64,000 nt of DNA from the NCBI GenBank assembly GCA_951802425.1, contig OX637798.1, forward strand, positions 1,550,001-1,614,000, given 5' to 3'. Below, in pieces: positions 21,809 through 32,889 of this stretch (position 1 is the first letter of the stretch; every line of letters starts with the position of its first letter). Below the pieces are notes generated by a model that was not told the origin of the DNA, searched no databases, and saw only the letters and a program-made list of their open reading frames with translations. Both the position numbers and the translations under genes were made by a program. Source of the DNA: Clavaria fumosa. Its lineage: Eukaryota; Basidiomycota; Agaricomycetes; Agaricales; Clavariaceae.

Positions 21809-23710
21809 GTGATGGCAGACCATGTCGCCCCGCCTGTAGCCCAACCTATGAGGCTTGACCTATCTGTTGCCCCCTTTGATGGGCAGAAAAGGAACTTCCG
21901 TACATTCCTCCGATCCCTTTGCCTCCTGTTTATGGCGAACCCGACTGTCTATGCTGTGGACCTGGTGAAGGTCCTTTTTGCTCTGAGCAAAATTACTGGA
22001 GAAGGATTTGCTGCAGAGTGGGCGAATATGAAGGCGGAAGAGATCCTGGGTAGTGGCAAGGCCGGAACCTGGGCAGAGTTTGTGGAGGAGATGAAGCGCG
22101 CATTCAACGACCCGAATGACCGTGCGACTGCCCTTGCCGATATTGCAGGGCTGAAACAGGGTGCCATGACAGCACCAGAGTTCTTCGCGAAATTCGAGAC
22201 GCTGTCCCGACGGGCGAAGTTGAGTGCAGAGAAGGACTCAGGAATCCTAGTCCATTGGCTGGAGTTGAACCTGAGTAGGAGGTTGGTGGAGAGAATCTAT
22301 GGTGTCTCCCCGATGCCAGAGACATATGGAGAATGGAAGGTGCTGGCTGAGAGGCTTGATGCCCAGCAAAGGCGACTGGATGGGATACTCACGGAATGGA
22401 CACCGCGACCCACTGTGACCCCTGCGCGACCCACCGCAACCCTACCGCAACCTGCCGTGACCGTTTCGCGACCTCTTGTGACCCCTCTGCTGTGTACTCC
22501 AGATGTGGCCATGGCCCGAGGATGGGCCCCTGCTGATGAGAGATGTTGTTTCCGATGCCACCAGACTGGCCATGCTGTCCGTTTCTGCCCCCTGCCTGAT
22601 ACGCATCTGCAGGTCCCAAGGGCCCAAACCCGGGCAGCACCATGTGCCCCCCAAATGGCGGAGGGATATGAGAAAGAGATTGCACGGCTCCGAGCCTGCA
22701 TAGAGCTGTGTGAGAGAGAGAGGAGGACTCCCACTGGGGAGAAGAAGTGTGCCAGCCCCCTTTCCGTCCCTGTGCCTGCTGCAAGTATACCCCGATATAC
22801 TATCTTGCAGCGGAGACATACCCGAATTGGGGCTGAGGTGAAGGAGGAAGTGAGACTGGCAGAGCGCCTAACCAGAGTGCGGCCAGAAGTGCGGAAACAT
22901 GTGCCACGAGAGCTAGCCATCCAGGTGCACTTGGAGGCTTTCAGCACTGGCAAAGGGACCACAATGAAGGCCCTTGTCGACTCAGGGTGCACCAACTGCT
23001 TCATGGATTTGGAGTGGGCGAAAGGAGTGGGACTGGAGCCATCTCTCCTGCTGAACCCAATCACCATGTATAATGTGGATGGGACACAGAACAGGGATGG
23101 AAAGGTCCGATATGGGATAGAGGTGCTGGTGAGAGTTGGTGACCACCAGGAGCGGATCCACTTTCTGCTGGGAAAGACCCAGTCCCACAAGGTCATCCTT
23201 GGGCATGACTGGCTCAAGCGGCATAACCCGGATATCGACTGGCAGAAGGCAGAGCTGAGCCTTACCCGCTGCCCCCCACAGTGTTCCCCATCCCCTCGAG
23301 CCCCTGCACCCCTGAAAACGAGTACCCTCGCATCCACAAGTATTCTGGACACCCGTTTTCCCAACTCTGGCCCTACCCCCGATTGGCCCAGCCGCTACCC
23401 TTTGGTGTTTAGTGAAGCAAAGTGGGATGAACTTCCCCGCTCCCGACCAGACTTCGATATTAAGATCGAGTTCAAAAAGGACCCTGAGCACCTCTCCTCC
23501 AAGCTGTATTCTTTGACACGGCAGGAGATGGTGGAGATGAACCGTTGGGTGGATGAGCAGCTTGCTTCTGGACGAATCCGGCCCTCGAAATCCCCGTATG
23601 CCAGCCCCTTCTTCTTCAAACATGAGAAGGACAAACTGCGGCCAATCATCGACTACTCGAGGCTGAATGCACACCTGATCAAGGACAAGTACCCCCTCCC
23701 CCGCATCTGA
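21809..23710 (+). CDS. Chromovirus Gag-protease with start of RT
   Basis: A 633-codon frame. Residues 1-200 are a Gag capsid-like region beginning near RLDLSVAPFDG. A CCHC zinc knuckle (CFRCHQTGHAVRFC) lies at about residue 247. The aspartic protease active site is ALVDSGC at about residue 389, followed by VILGHDWL, the second protease landmark. The RT N-terminus (ARIRPSKSPYASPFFF-type segment, then LRPIIDYSRLNAHLIKDKYP) is in the same frame. Translation ends at TGA 23708-23710, and the next codon continues the RT domain in the same frame. The product alone would be a Gag-protease with a partial fingers domain. Confidence 0.9.
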   Translation: MMADHVAPPVAQPMRLDLSVAPFDGQKRNFRTFLRSLCLLFMANPTVYAVDLVKVLFALSKITGEGFAAEWANMKAEEILGSGKAGTWAEFVEEMKRAFNDPNDRATALADIAGLKQGAMTAPEFFAKFETLSRRAKLSAEKDSGILVHWLELNLSRRLVERIYGVSPMPETYGEWKVLAERLDAQQRRLDGILTEWTPRPTVTPARPTATLPQPAVTVSRPLVTPLLCTPDVAMARGWAPADERCCFRCHQTGHAVRFCPLPDTHLQVPRAQTRAAPCAPQMAEGYEKEIARLRACIELCERERRTPTGEKKCASPLSVPVPAASIPRYTILQRRHTRIGAEVKEEVRLAERLTRVRPEVRKHVPRELAIQVHLEAFSTGKGTTMKALVDSGCTNCFMDLEWAKGVGLEPSLLLNPITMYNVDGTQNRDGKVRYGIEVLVRVGDHQERIHFLLGKTQSHKVILGHDWLKRHNPDIDWQKAELSLTRCPPQCSPSPRAPAPLKTSTLASTSILDTRFPNSGPTPDWPSRYPLVFSEAKWDELPRSRPDFDIKIEFKKDPEHLSSKLYSLTRQEMVEMNRWVDEQLASGRIRPSKSPYASPFFFKHEKDKLRPIIDYSRLNAHLIKDKYPLPRI

Positions 23711-26260
23711 GACACAGTGGATGTGCTTAAAGGAGCGTCGATCTACTCTAAGATTGATGCAAAGGGAGGTTTCCCATCTATGCAGGTCTGGCCCGAGCAC
23801 CAGCACCGTTGCACCTTCCTGACACCCCGTGGACTCTTCGAACCAGCTGTCATGTGGTTTGGACTGCAGAATGCCCCTGCCACCTTCCAACGCTTCATGA
23901 ATCATGTGTTGAGGGAGGAGATTGCAGGAGGACATGTGAGGGCCTATGTGGATGATGTCATTGTGTTTGCAGAGGACTTGGCTACACACCGGTACTGGAT
24001 GGATCGGGTCTTGAGGAAGTTTGGAGAGAATGGGTTGTGTCTCAAACTCAGTAAATGTGAGTTTGAGAAGAGTGAGATCATCTTCCTGGGGATGAAGATC
24101 TCCCACAACAGACTAGAGCATGATCCGGCCAAGGGTGCGGCAGTCCGAGATTGGCCATGTCCTAAGAATGTGAAGGATGTCCAGAGGTTCAATGGGATGC
24201 TGAACTACCTCCGCTGGCACATCCCAAATCTTTCTGCCCGGGCAAAGCCACTCTTCCGGCTGACTGGGAATGTTCCGTGGAAATGGGAGGAGGAGGAGGA
24301 AGCAGCCTTCCGAGATCTCCGCCAGGCACTCGTATCAGCCCCGGTCTTGGCTCTGCCTCAGGACAAAGGGAGATGGAAGGTAGAGACAGATGCAAGCAAC
24401 CTGGCAACTGGTGGAGTGCTCTCGCAGCAGCAGACGGATGGAACCTGGAGAGTTGTTGACTATATCTCCAAGGCCCTCACTGCAGCTGAGAAGAACTACG
24501 ATGTGTACGACAAGGAGTTCTTGGCTGTGATTCGGGCACTTCGCGAGTGGCGAGCATACCTCATTGGAGCAGAGGAGACGATCGAGATCTGGACGGACCA
24601 TGCAAACCTCCAGTACTTCCGGAAGCCCCAAAAGTTGAAGCCGAGGCAGGTTCGTTGGGTTGGAGAGCTCCAGTGCTTTGACTTTGAGATAAAGTATCGC
24701 ACTGGCAAGTCGAACACAAAGGCAGATGCACTCTCCCGGAGACCGGACTATGGAGAGATGGTGGAGGAGGATGCACCAGTGCAGGTTTTCCCGGAAACGG
24801 AAGTCCGTGTGTCATTCACATCGGAAATGGAGACGCTACTCCAGAAAAATAGCGCGGTACACATACAGAAGCCGGAGGAGCTTGATGATGAGTGGACACG
24901 AGATCGTGCTGGACTCTGGCGAAAGGGGATAGTCACCTGGGTCCCCCTAGGAGCTCGTGAGGCCGTTCTCGAGTTTGAGCATGACCTCCCTGCTGCTGGA
25001 CACCCTGGGCCCCGGAAGTTGAGAGCAGCACTAGTGAAGGGTTATTGGTGGCCGGACATGGTAAAAGATGCGGATCGGTATGCCCAGGGGTGTGAGACAT
25101 GCCAGCGGACGAAGCCCGACCGTACCAAGCGTGCTGCCCCACTGCACCCCCATCTGGTGCCCGATGGTCCCTGGTCGGTGATCTCATGGGACATAGTCAG
25201 TCCCCTCCCCCTCTCCCGTGGACATAATGCCATCCTTGTTATTGTCGACAAATTCATGAAACGGACACTGCTCGAAGCGATCGGGCTCGACCTCACAGGA
25301 CTTGGAGCGGCGCGTCTCCTCCGGGATCGAGTGTTTCGTGACCATGGAGTCCCTCACAAGGTTGTGAGTGACCGGGGGTCCCAGTTCGTGTCCCGCTTCA
25401 TGAAGGAGTTCTACTCCATGATCCGGGTAAAGGCAAATCCAAGTACTGCCTTTCATCCGCAGACTGATGGACAGACGGAACGGGCAAACCAGGAGATGGA
25501 GATCTATCTCCGGGCTTACGTGGACCATCTCCAGGATGACTGGGCTGAATGGTTGTCCACTGCGGAGTTTGCTCTTAATAATCGTGAGCACTCAGCAACA
25601 GGACAGACACCTTTCTTCCTTGATTATGGACGACACCCATGGAATGGGGGGCTCCGGCCACCTTCTGAGGTGAACCCGGCGGCGGACGAGTGGATGGCTA
25701 AGCTCACGGAGTCCCGAAGAGCAGCCAAGGAGGCAATGGAGAAAGCAGTGGCAGCGATGAAGAAGAGCTACGATAAGGGGAAACGCCCAAGTCGGGAGTA
25801 CTCTGAGGGAGATCTGGTCTGGCTGGATACTAGAAACTTGAAGATGGACCGGCCCTGTAAAAAGCTTGACAACAAGAGAGCAGGCCCCTTTGCAGTTGAG
25901 GAGAAGGTGGGACCTGCTGGGTATCGCCTCAAGCTCCCTCGGGCCTGGCACATCCATCGGGTCTTCAATGAGTTGCTGTTGACACCATACCACCCCCCTT
26001 CCTTCCCTTCCCAGAACCTGCCTCCCCCTCCGCCCCCTACGATTGATGATGACCACCTGGAGTATGATGTGGAGGCGATCCTTGATGTTAAGAAGGTGGG
26101 GTGTGGAGTGAGATACCTGGTGAAGTGGTTGGGATACCCTGTAGAGGAGAACACTTGGGAGCCACGACGGAACCTCACCAATGTGGCACTGCTTCTCCGG
26201 GACTTCTTCCTTGCTCACCCTGACAAGGCCAAGCTAGCTGGTCGGGACGCCCAGCCTTAA
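23711..26260 (+). pseudogene. Chromovirus RT-RNase H-integrase-chromodomain
   Basis: This continues the upstream frame directly after the TGA and stays open to TAA 26258-26260. It holds the RT core with YVDD (in VRAYVDDVIVF), RNase H starting VETDAS, the integrase HHCC finger (GHPGPRKL, then CETCQRTKP) and the DDE core (SWDIVSPLP, VSDRGSQF, ERANQEME). A chromodomain (EYDVEAILDVKK, RYLVKWLGYP, NTWEPRRNL) sits at the C-terminus and would direct integration to modified chromatin. All catalytic residues are present. Only the in-frame stop upstream prevents a fused polyprotein, so the call as pseudogene is about that stop. Readthrough or a standalone product cannot be excluded. Confidence 0.85.
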
Positions 26261-26271
26261 GAGGGGGGTGA
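26259..26271 (+). promoter_or_regulatory. Polypurine tract of the chromovirus
   Basis: AAGAGGGGGGTGA lies directly before the 3' LTR, the place where plus-strand DNA synthesis is primed in LTR retroelements. Confidence 0.8.
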
Positions 26272-26561
26272 TGTTAGGATCGCTTATGTAAGCCATCCCA
26301 AAGTGCAGTTGTGGAGAAACTGGGGAGGGTTGTTGGAAGGTCACATGACCTGTGGCTGGGTCGGATTATGTAATCATGTAAGATCACATGACCTGGGCCT
26401 GGGCGCATCACGTGATCCGAGGGTCCGAGCGTGGGAACGCCGGCAAGTGCCGAAGCGTTCGCTATAAGTACTTTCGCTTTTCCTTTTTTGTACTCTTTTC
26501 CCCTTATCTTAGTATTGTCGTCATGACCTTACGCTTAAGTTGTGTGAGACCCAGTCTGATA
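26272..26561 (+). repeat. Chromovirus 3' LTR
   Basis: 290 bp, identical by eye to 20948-21237, and followed by the agaat target duplicate. Identity implies very recent insertion. Confidence 0.95.
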
Positions 26562-27240
26562 AGAATATGGTGGGCTCCACACCATCTTGACTCAAGGTGA
26601 GAATATGGTGGGCTGCACACCATCTTGACTCAAGGTGAGAATATGGTGGGCTGCACACCATCTTGACTCAGGGTGAGAATATGGTGGGCTCCACACCATC
26701 TTGACTCAAGGTGAGAATATGGTAGCCTCCACACCATCTTGACTTGAGGTGAGAATATGGTGGGCTGCATGCACACCATCTTGACTCAAAGTGAGAATAT
26801 GGTGGGCTCCACACCATTTCGACTCAAGGTGTGAATATGGTGGGCTCCACACCATCTTGACTCAAGGTGAGAATATAGTGGGCTCCACACCATTTTGACT
26901 TGAGGTGAGAATATGGTGGGCTCCACACCATCTTGACTCAAGGTGAGAATATGGTGGGGTGCACACCATCTTGACTTGAGGTGAGAATATGGTGGGCTGC
27001 ACACCATCTTGACTCAGGGTGAGAATATGGTGGGCTGCACACCATCTTGACTCAGGGTGAGAATATGGTGGGCTGCACACCATCTTGACTTGAGGTGTGA
27101 ATATGGTAGGCTCTGCACCATTTCAACTCAAGGTGAGAATATGGTAGGCTCCACACCATCTTGTCTCAAGGTGCAAATATGGTAGGCACCACACCATATT
27201 TGTTGGCTGAATATGGTGGGCTCCATGCCATATTTGTAAG
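26562..27240 (+). repeat. 38-bp satellite array in the left KDZ arm
   Basis: About 17-18 copies of a 38-bp unit (GTGAGAATATGGTGGGCTGC then ACACCATCTTGACTCAAG). Variants mostly affect the C/G in GGCTSCACACC, CTTGACTC against TTCGACTC, and GTGAGAAT against GTGTGAAT. Each unit contains facing ATGGTG and CACCAT. Open frames in it are repeat artefacts. Confidence 0.92.
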
Positions 27241-28111
27241 GTGAGTATATTCAATTGTTAGACCAGGAGGGCCAGCTGCAAGCCACAGCAAGGGCAATTG
27301 TGGACAACATTGACAGCAACTGCAACAAACTGTGAAAGCATCTCATGCTTGCAGAAATTCCACAATTCGGCATCACATGACGTGTTTATCTGGTCACATG
27401 CCAATCAACACAGGTCACATGTCAACCACGTTGCCTTGTCCCCATCCATCTTCGCTCCTCACAGGCCTCACACCTTCCCACTTCTCGGAGGATCTCAAGA
27501 ATGTCATCAATGCCCTGCACACATGAGATATCGAGCATCTCAGTGCGCCTACCACCCTCCTTTACCATGCGACCCGTGCAGACCCGGACACGTTCACCGA
27601 TAAGGCTGTATGGCGGATTTGCGAGTTCTTGCGGTGGGCAAGAATATGCTGTCCCCTCTTTTTCTGTGCTGACCACATCTCTCATGGCACTCGAAGCTGT
27701 CTCAGATTAGCTTCCAGCACACTTTCGCCATGACAGATGAGCAGGGCTGTGGCTCATCTCAACTCTGCTATGATCTAGGTGTGTCTCTCAATGTCTCCGG
27801 TCCCACATTTGACAACAACCACGACAGGGATGAGGGTGAAGGCGAGGGCAAGGGTGACATGAGGATGAGGGCGACTCCATCGATGTCAACAACGGCCCAA
27901 GCCTCTACCTGCGGTCTCAGACCGACGGCAGGGACTTGGGCCGTTGATTGGCGGTGGCTCATATGCTGCCTTGTGACTGTCTGCTTCTTGCTATGCTGAT
28001 CTGTTACATGAAAGGAACATTTGCATGGGAAGATTGGTATGTTTTGGAACCTAACGAGCAACCAATGACTAAAAAATGACGGAGATGGCTAATTGGGCTG
28101 TACCTGACAAT
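27241..28111 (+). repeat. Inner, non-satellite part of left KDZ arm
   Basis: This matches the reverse complement of about 58490-59440. Shared landmarks include TTGGGCCGTTGATTGGCGGT against the right-arm ACCGCCAATCAATGGCCCAA, and the block ending GGCTAATTGGGCTGTACC. No gene was identified in either arm. The open frames differ between arms and do not persist. Confidence 0.8.
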
Positions 28112-28152
28112 GCCCATGACAAATATGAGGGCTTGATAGAAACACACTGCAG

Positions 28153-29281
28153 TTATTGCGCAATGCTCAAGAGCCTACAGATACAATGCCGATTCCAAAT
28201 CGACAGGAAAACTTTGGTGTAAAGGATTGCGCGGTCCTGAGACATGTAGCCAACAGACTTCCGAATGTGGCTAAGTCCACCATTACCACATTCCCCGGCA
28301 CTTGAGTTAATGTGTTCTAGCCGAGGATCAACATCTGAATGTGGAGAGAAATGCTGCGGGGGAGCATTTCGTATGACCCTTCGCATGAAATCCATCAATC
28401 AGAAAAAGTGTGTCGGCGAAGAAATCTGGTTCGCGTGTCATACAGTATGGTCCAAGGGCACACGCGAAGTCGTAGATCACGCGCTTGGGTGGTTTCTTCC
28501 ATCTAGTCACCAGGGCCGAAAAGACATCATTGCGGCCCTCGCCACGGGGGATGCAATGAAACCCATAACACACGCTATGCGTGCACCAAACACACATGAT
28601 TCCGCCCGTCAATCGCCATTCCCCGTATTGGGAATAATATTTGGAGCATTTGGTACTGCGATTGCCTCCAATGTCGCCTCGAAGATCATTTATCAGCCGT
28701 GGGTATGTCGGGCGGTGGCGAATTTGGGGTTTACCGTAGCAACAGCCGCTCTGAGTCGAATTGTCATTGTTATTTCTTGGAGAACATGTGGCGCCTTACC
28801 TTGGACCATATGTTCTCGCTCTGTAAGTCCATTTGAATTGGTGGTGAGCAGTGCATTACCAATTGATTCAGGACCGTTTTGCCACGCTTGTAGATCAACT
28901 TGCACACCGAAATCATGGCGTCTGAGTACCTTCCCCGTGCCTGGTGTTCATATCGAAGTAATTCATAGAGTGATGGAATATCGATCAGAAGTGAGGCATT
29001 ATGAGTTGTCGGACTTGCAATAAAGTCATTGAGAGCATCCAGGGCTGGTCTGGTGGCCATCTGGAGGACCGATTCTTCAGCGACAGCCTGTCTCCATGGT
29101 GTGTGTAAGTTAAAGGAAAATATACATAATATGGGACAAACCTGAATGAAAAACTGACAGCAAACTGGTATTCCCCATCTCCTTTCCACCAATGCCACAA
29201 GTCCGAAGTGCTGGTTGAATAGCTCTCCTAAACCAGCGTCAACATTTGCGAGGTTCTCGCATGCACGAGGAATCGCCTCTA
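28153..29281 (-). pseudogene. KDZ transposase, C-terminal catalytic part
   Basis: Read on the minus strand from the foldback element inward. The region opens with IEAIPRACENLANVDAG, LGELFNQHFG and LVERRWGIPV. An intron lies at 29088-29141. Then come AVAEESVLQMATRPALDAL, a helical stretch (ALYELL-like), and after a further intron SGCCYGKPQIRHRPTYPRL and KCSKYYSQYGEWRLTGGIM. The catalytic RNase-H core follows: YDFACALGPYC (first Asp), LFLIDGFHAKGHTKC (second Asp), then SSAGECGNGGL (Glu) with IRKSVGYMSQDRAILY and a stop at 28153. Between FLSTF and DPRLEH, near 28335, the frame shifts by one base with no plausible intron. The order of motifs is that of KDZ transposases. Confidence 0.85.
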
Positions 29282-29459
29282 CATCAGCAAAACGTCAAAC
29301 TACTTAATCCAACTTAAACTGCTCTTAAACTGTCTTAAACAGCAGATTAAGACATTTTCAGACATTTTTGATTAAGGCGACATGACTTAGATTAAGACTA
29401 TTCGAGTTATGGATTTTACTTAAACTTGCCTTAAAATCAGTCTTAATTACCTTAATTTT

Positions 29460-32040
29460 GACTACCCTGCCACTGCTGCTGCTGCTGCCGCCGCTGGTTG
29501 CTGCCACCGCTGCTGGTGGTGCCGCCGCCGCCGCTGTTGTTGGCAGTGCCGCCGCCGCCGCCGCTGGTTGCTGTTGGTGGTGCCGCCGCCACTGTTGTTG
29601 GCAGTGCTGCCGCCGCCGCCGCTGGTTGCTGTTGGTGGTGCCGCAGCCGCCGCCGCTGCTGCTGCTGGTGCCGCCGCTGGTTGCTGCCCTCGCTGCTGCC
29701 GCCGCCGCCGCCGCTGTTGCTGTTGGTGGTGCCGCTGCCGCCGCTGTTGCTATTGCTGCCACCGCTGCCGCCGCTGTTGTTGGCAGTGCCGCCGCTGCTG
29801 CCGCTGTTGCTATTGCTGCCACCGCCGCCGCCGCTGTTGTTGGCAGTGCCGCCGCCGCCGCCGCTGGTTGCTGTTGGTGGTGCCGCAGCCGCCGCCGCCA
29901 GTGCTGTTGGTCGTGCCGCCGCCGCTGCTGCTGCTGGTGCCGCCGCCGCTGCTGCTGCTGCTGGTGCCGCCGCCGCTGTTGTTGGCAGTGCCGCCGCCGC
30001 TGGTTGCTGTTGGTGGTGCCGCAGCCGCCGCAGCCGCCGCCGCCGCCGGTGCTGTTGGTCGTGCCGCCGCCGCTGTTGTTGGCAGTGCTGCCGCCGCTGC
30101 TGGTGCCGCCGCCGCTGGTTGCTGTTGGTGGTGCTGCAGCCGCCGCAGCCGCCGCCGCCGCTGGTGCTGTTGGTCGTGCCGCCGCCGCTGTTGTTGGCAG
30201 TGCTGCCGCCGCCGCCGCTGCTGGTGCCGCCGCCGCTGGTTGCTGTTGGTGGTGCTGCAGCCGCCGCCGCTGCTGCTGCTGGTGCCGCCGCTGGTTGCTG
30301 CCGTCGCTGCTGCCGCCGCCGCTGTTGCTGTTGGTGGTGCCGCTGCCGCCGCTGTCGCTATTGCTGCCACCGCCGCCACCGCTGTTGCTATTGCTGCCAC
30401 CGCCGCCGCCGCTGTTGTTGGCAGTGCCGCCGCCACCGCCGCTGGTTGCTGTTGGTGGTGCCGCAGCCGCCGCCGCCAGTGCTGTTGGTCGTGCCGCCGC
30501 CGCTGCTGCTGCTGGTGCCGCCGCCGCTGCTGCTGCTGCTGGTGCCGCCGCCGCTGCTGCTGCTGCTGGTGCCGCCGCCGCTGTTGTTGGCAGTGCCGCC
30601 GCCGCCGCCGCTGCTGGTGCCGCCGCCGCTGGTTGCTGTTGGTGGTGCCGCAGCCGCCGCCGTCGCCGGTGCTGTTGGTCGTGCCGCCGCCGCCGCCGCT
30701 GGTTGCTGTTGGTGGTGCTGCAGCCGCCGCCGCTGCTGCTGCTGGTGCCGCCGCTGGTTGCTGCCGTCGCTGCTGCCGCCGCCGCCGCCGCTGTTGCTGT
30801 TGGTGGTGCCGCAGCCGCCGCCGCTGTTGTTGGCAGTGCCGCCGCCGCCGCCGCTGCTGGTGCCGCCACTGCTGGTTGCTGTTGGTGGTGCCGCAGCCGC
30901 CGCCGCCGCCGCTGTTGTTGGCAGTGCTGCCACCGCCGCCGCTGTTGTTGGCAGTGCCGCCGCCGCCGCCGCTGGTTGCTGTTGGTGGTGCCGCAGCCGC
31001 CGCCGTCGCCGGTGCTGTTGGTCGTGCCGCCGCCGCTGTTGTTGGCAGTGCTGCCGCCGCCGCCGCTGCTGGTGCCGCCGCCGCTGGTTGCTGTTGGTGG
31101 TGCTGCAGCCGCCGCCGCTGCTGCTGCTGGTGCCGCCGCTGGTTGCTGCCGTCGCTGCTGCCGCCGCCGCCGCCGCTGTTGCTGTTGGTGGTGCCGCTGC
31201 CGCCGCTGTCGCTATTGCTGCCACCGCCGCCGCCGCTGTTGTTGGCAGTGCCGCCGCCGCCGCCGCTGGTTGCTGTTGGTGGTGCCGCAGCCGCCGCCGC
31301 CGCTGTTGTTGGCAGTGCCGCCGCCGCCGCCGCCGCTGGTTGCTGTTGGTGGTGCCGCAGCTGCCGCCGCCGCCGGTGCTGTTGGTCGTGCCGCCGCCGC
31401 TGTTGTTGGCAGTGCCGCCGCCGCCGCCGCTGCTGGTGCCGCCGCTGCTGGTTGCTGTTGGTGGTGCCGCAGCTGCCGCCGCCGCCAGTGCTGTTGGTCG
31501 TGCCGCCGCCGCTGTTGTTGGCAGTGCTGCCGCAGCCGCCGCTGGTTGCTGTTGGTGGTGCCGCAGCCGCCGCCGCTGCTGCTGCTGGTGCCGCCGCTGG
31601 TTGCTGCCGTCGCTGCTGCTGCCGCCGCCGCCGCTGTTGCTGTTGGTGGTGCCGCTGCCGCCGCTGTTGCTATTGCTGCCACCGCCGCCACCGCTGTTGT
31701 TGGCAGTGCCGCCACCGCCGCCGCTGGTTGCTGTTGGTGGTGCCGCCGCCACCGCTGGTTGCTGCCATCGTCGCCGCCACTGTTGCTGTTGGTGGTGACG
31801 CCGCCGCTGCTGCTGGTGGTGCCGCCGCTGGTTGCTGCCGCCGCCGCCGCCGCCGCTGTTGGTCGTGCCGCCGCTGCTGTTGCTGTTGCTGCCGCTGCTG
31901 CTGCTGGTGGTGCCGCCGCTGGTTGCCGTTGGTGGTGCTGCCGCCGCCGCCACTGCTGTTGCTATTGCTGCCGCCGCCGCTGCTGGTGGTGGTGGTGCTG
32001 GTCGCAATCACCGCCGCCACTTGCTGCTAGTCGCTGCCGC
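29460..32040 (+). repeat. CCG/CTG-type imperfect array
   Basis: About 2.6 kb of mixed GCC and GCT triplets organised in larger units. A block GCCGCTGGTTGCTGTTGGTG followed by GTGCCGCAGCCGCCG recurs many times. So do blocks CGCTGTTGTTGGCAGTG and GTGCTGTTGGTCGTG. Confidence 0.95.
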
Positions 32041-32191
32041 CGCTCGCCGCTGGGTGCTGCAGCCGCCTTCAAGCAGTTCAGGTGTGGTGGGGAGCGAGCG
32101 CGACCAAACATCGAGACGGTGGAGGGTTGGGCAGCGAGAGAGGATGGGGAAGAGAGAGGGAGTTTTGGACTTAGTGTGGCAACGAGCAAGT

Positions 32192-32259
32192 GTCGGACTT
32201 CAAAAAAAGATCAACATGGGATCATGTGATCCCATGTTGAAATTTCTTTGAAGTCCGAC
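32192..32259. repeat. Central palindrome of foldback copy A
   Basis: The arms GTCGGACTTC and GAAGTCCGAC bracket a perfect core CAACATGGGATCA/TGATCCCATGTTG around TG. The same structure is at 55132-55199 in copy B, with one arm base changed. Confidence 0.9.
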
Positions 32260-32889
32260 GTGCCTCAGCCCCTTGTCTTGTTCTACCCGTCAGCAGCAAC
32301 AACGACAGACGACAACCACGGTGGCGGTGGCTAGCAGTCATGGTGGCAGTGACCAGCAGGCAGCAATGGCGGCAGCGCTAGCAGCGAGGGCGGCGGCAGC
32401 AAGCGGCGGTGGCGGCAGCAAGTGGCAGTGGCGGCAGCATCCAGCAGCAGCGGCGGGTGGAAGTAACACCCAGCAGCGACCAGCAGCGGCAGGCGGCAGT
32501 GGCGGGCGGCAGCAACACCCAACGATCAGCAGCGGCGGGCGGCAGGCGGCGGTGGCGGCAAGTAGCAGCGGCGGGCAGCAGCGGCGGGCAGCAGCGGTGG
32601 CGGGCAGCAGCGGTGGGCAGCAGCAGTGGCGGGCAGCAGCGGCGGGCAGCAGCAGTGGCGGCAGGCGGCAGCGGCGGGCGGCAGCAGTGGCGGTGGGCTG
32701 CAGCGGCAGTGGCGATGGCAGTGGCAGTGGTGTGGCAGCAGAGGTACAACTTACAACTACTTAGTACGACTTAATAAAATGTGAACTAAGACAAGATTAA
32801 GGTGAGTGGTGTGACTTAGGTAACTTAATCAGCTTATTTTGAGAATAAGTGTAATAAGTCACCCTAAGTGATTTGACGTTTTGCTGATG

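Larger units (their letters stand above)
20948..26561 (+). mobile_element. Ty3 chromovirus LTR retrotransposon
   Basis: The two 290-bp LTRs (20948-21237, 26272-26561) start TGTTAGGATC and end CAGTCTGATA. They look identical base for base. A 5-bp target duplication, agaat, lies at 20943-20947 and 26562-26566. The empty site reconstructs exactly a 38-bp satellite unit, so the element landed in the KDZ arm. Domain order is Gag, zinc knuckle, protease, RT, RNase H, integrase, chromodomain. A single in-frame TGA splits the RT region. Confidence 0.95.
29282..32889. mobile_element. Foldback-like TIR element, copy A
   Basis: The ends are CATCAGCAAAACGTCAAA at 29282 and its reverse complement ending at 32889, flanked by TA on both sides (29280-29281, 32890-32891). 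Removing the element and one TA rejoins the KDZ transposase frame (FLARI to EAIPRA). The left part (29460-32040) is a GCC/GCTG-rich array. The right part (32285-32745) is CAGCGG-rich, that is, the opposite strand sense. A 68-bp palindrome lies between them. No transposase gene is present, so it must be mobilised in trans. Long open frames inside encode Ala, Gly, Cys, Trp, Pro or Gln runs in every frame and are not genes. Confidence 0.85.

Noticed and set aside
22297..24106. Two minus-strand frames of over 350 codons
   Set aside because: They are antisense to the chromovirus gag-pol, show no introns or motifs, and depend on the codon bias of the sense frame.
29358..32230. Several 500-920 codon open frames on both strands
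   Set aside because: All frames of the triplet array are open and encode Ala, Gly, Cys, Trp, Pro, Gln or Ser runs. This is a property of stop-free CCG/CTG DNA and no frame is favoured. The same applies at 53623-55190 and 63607-63903.
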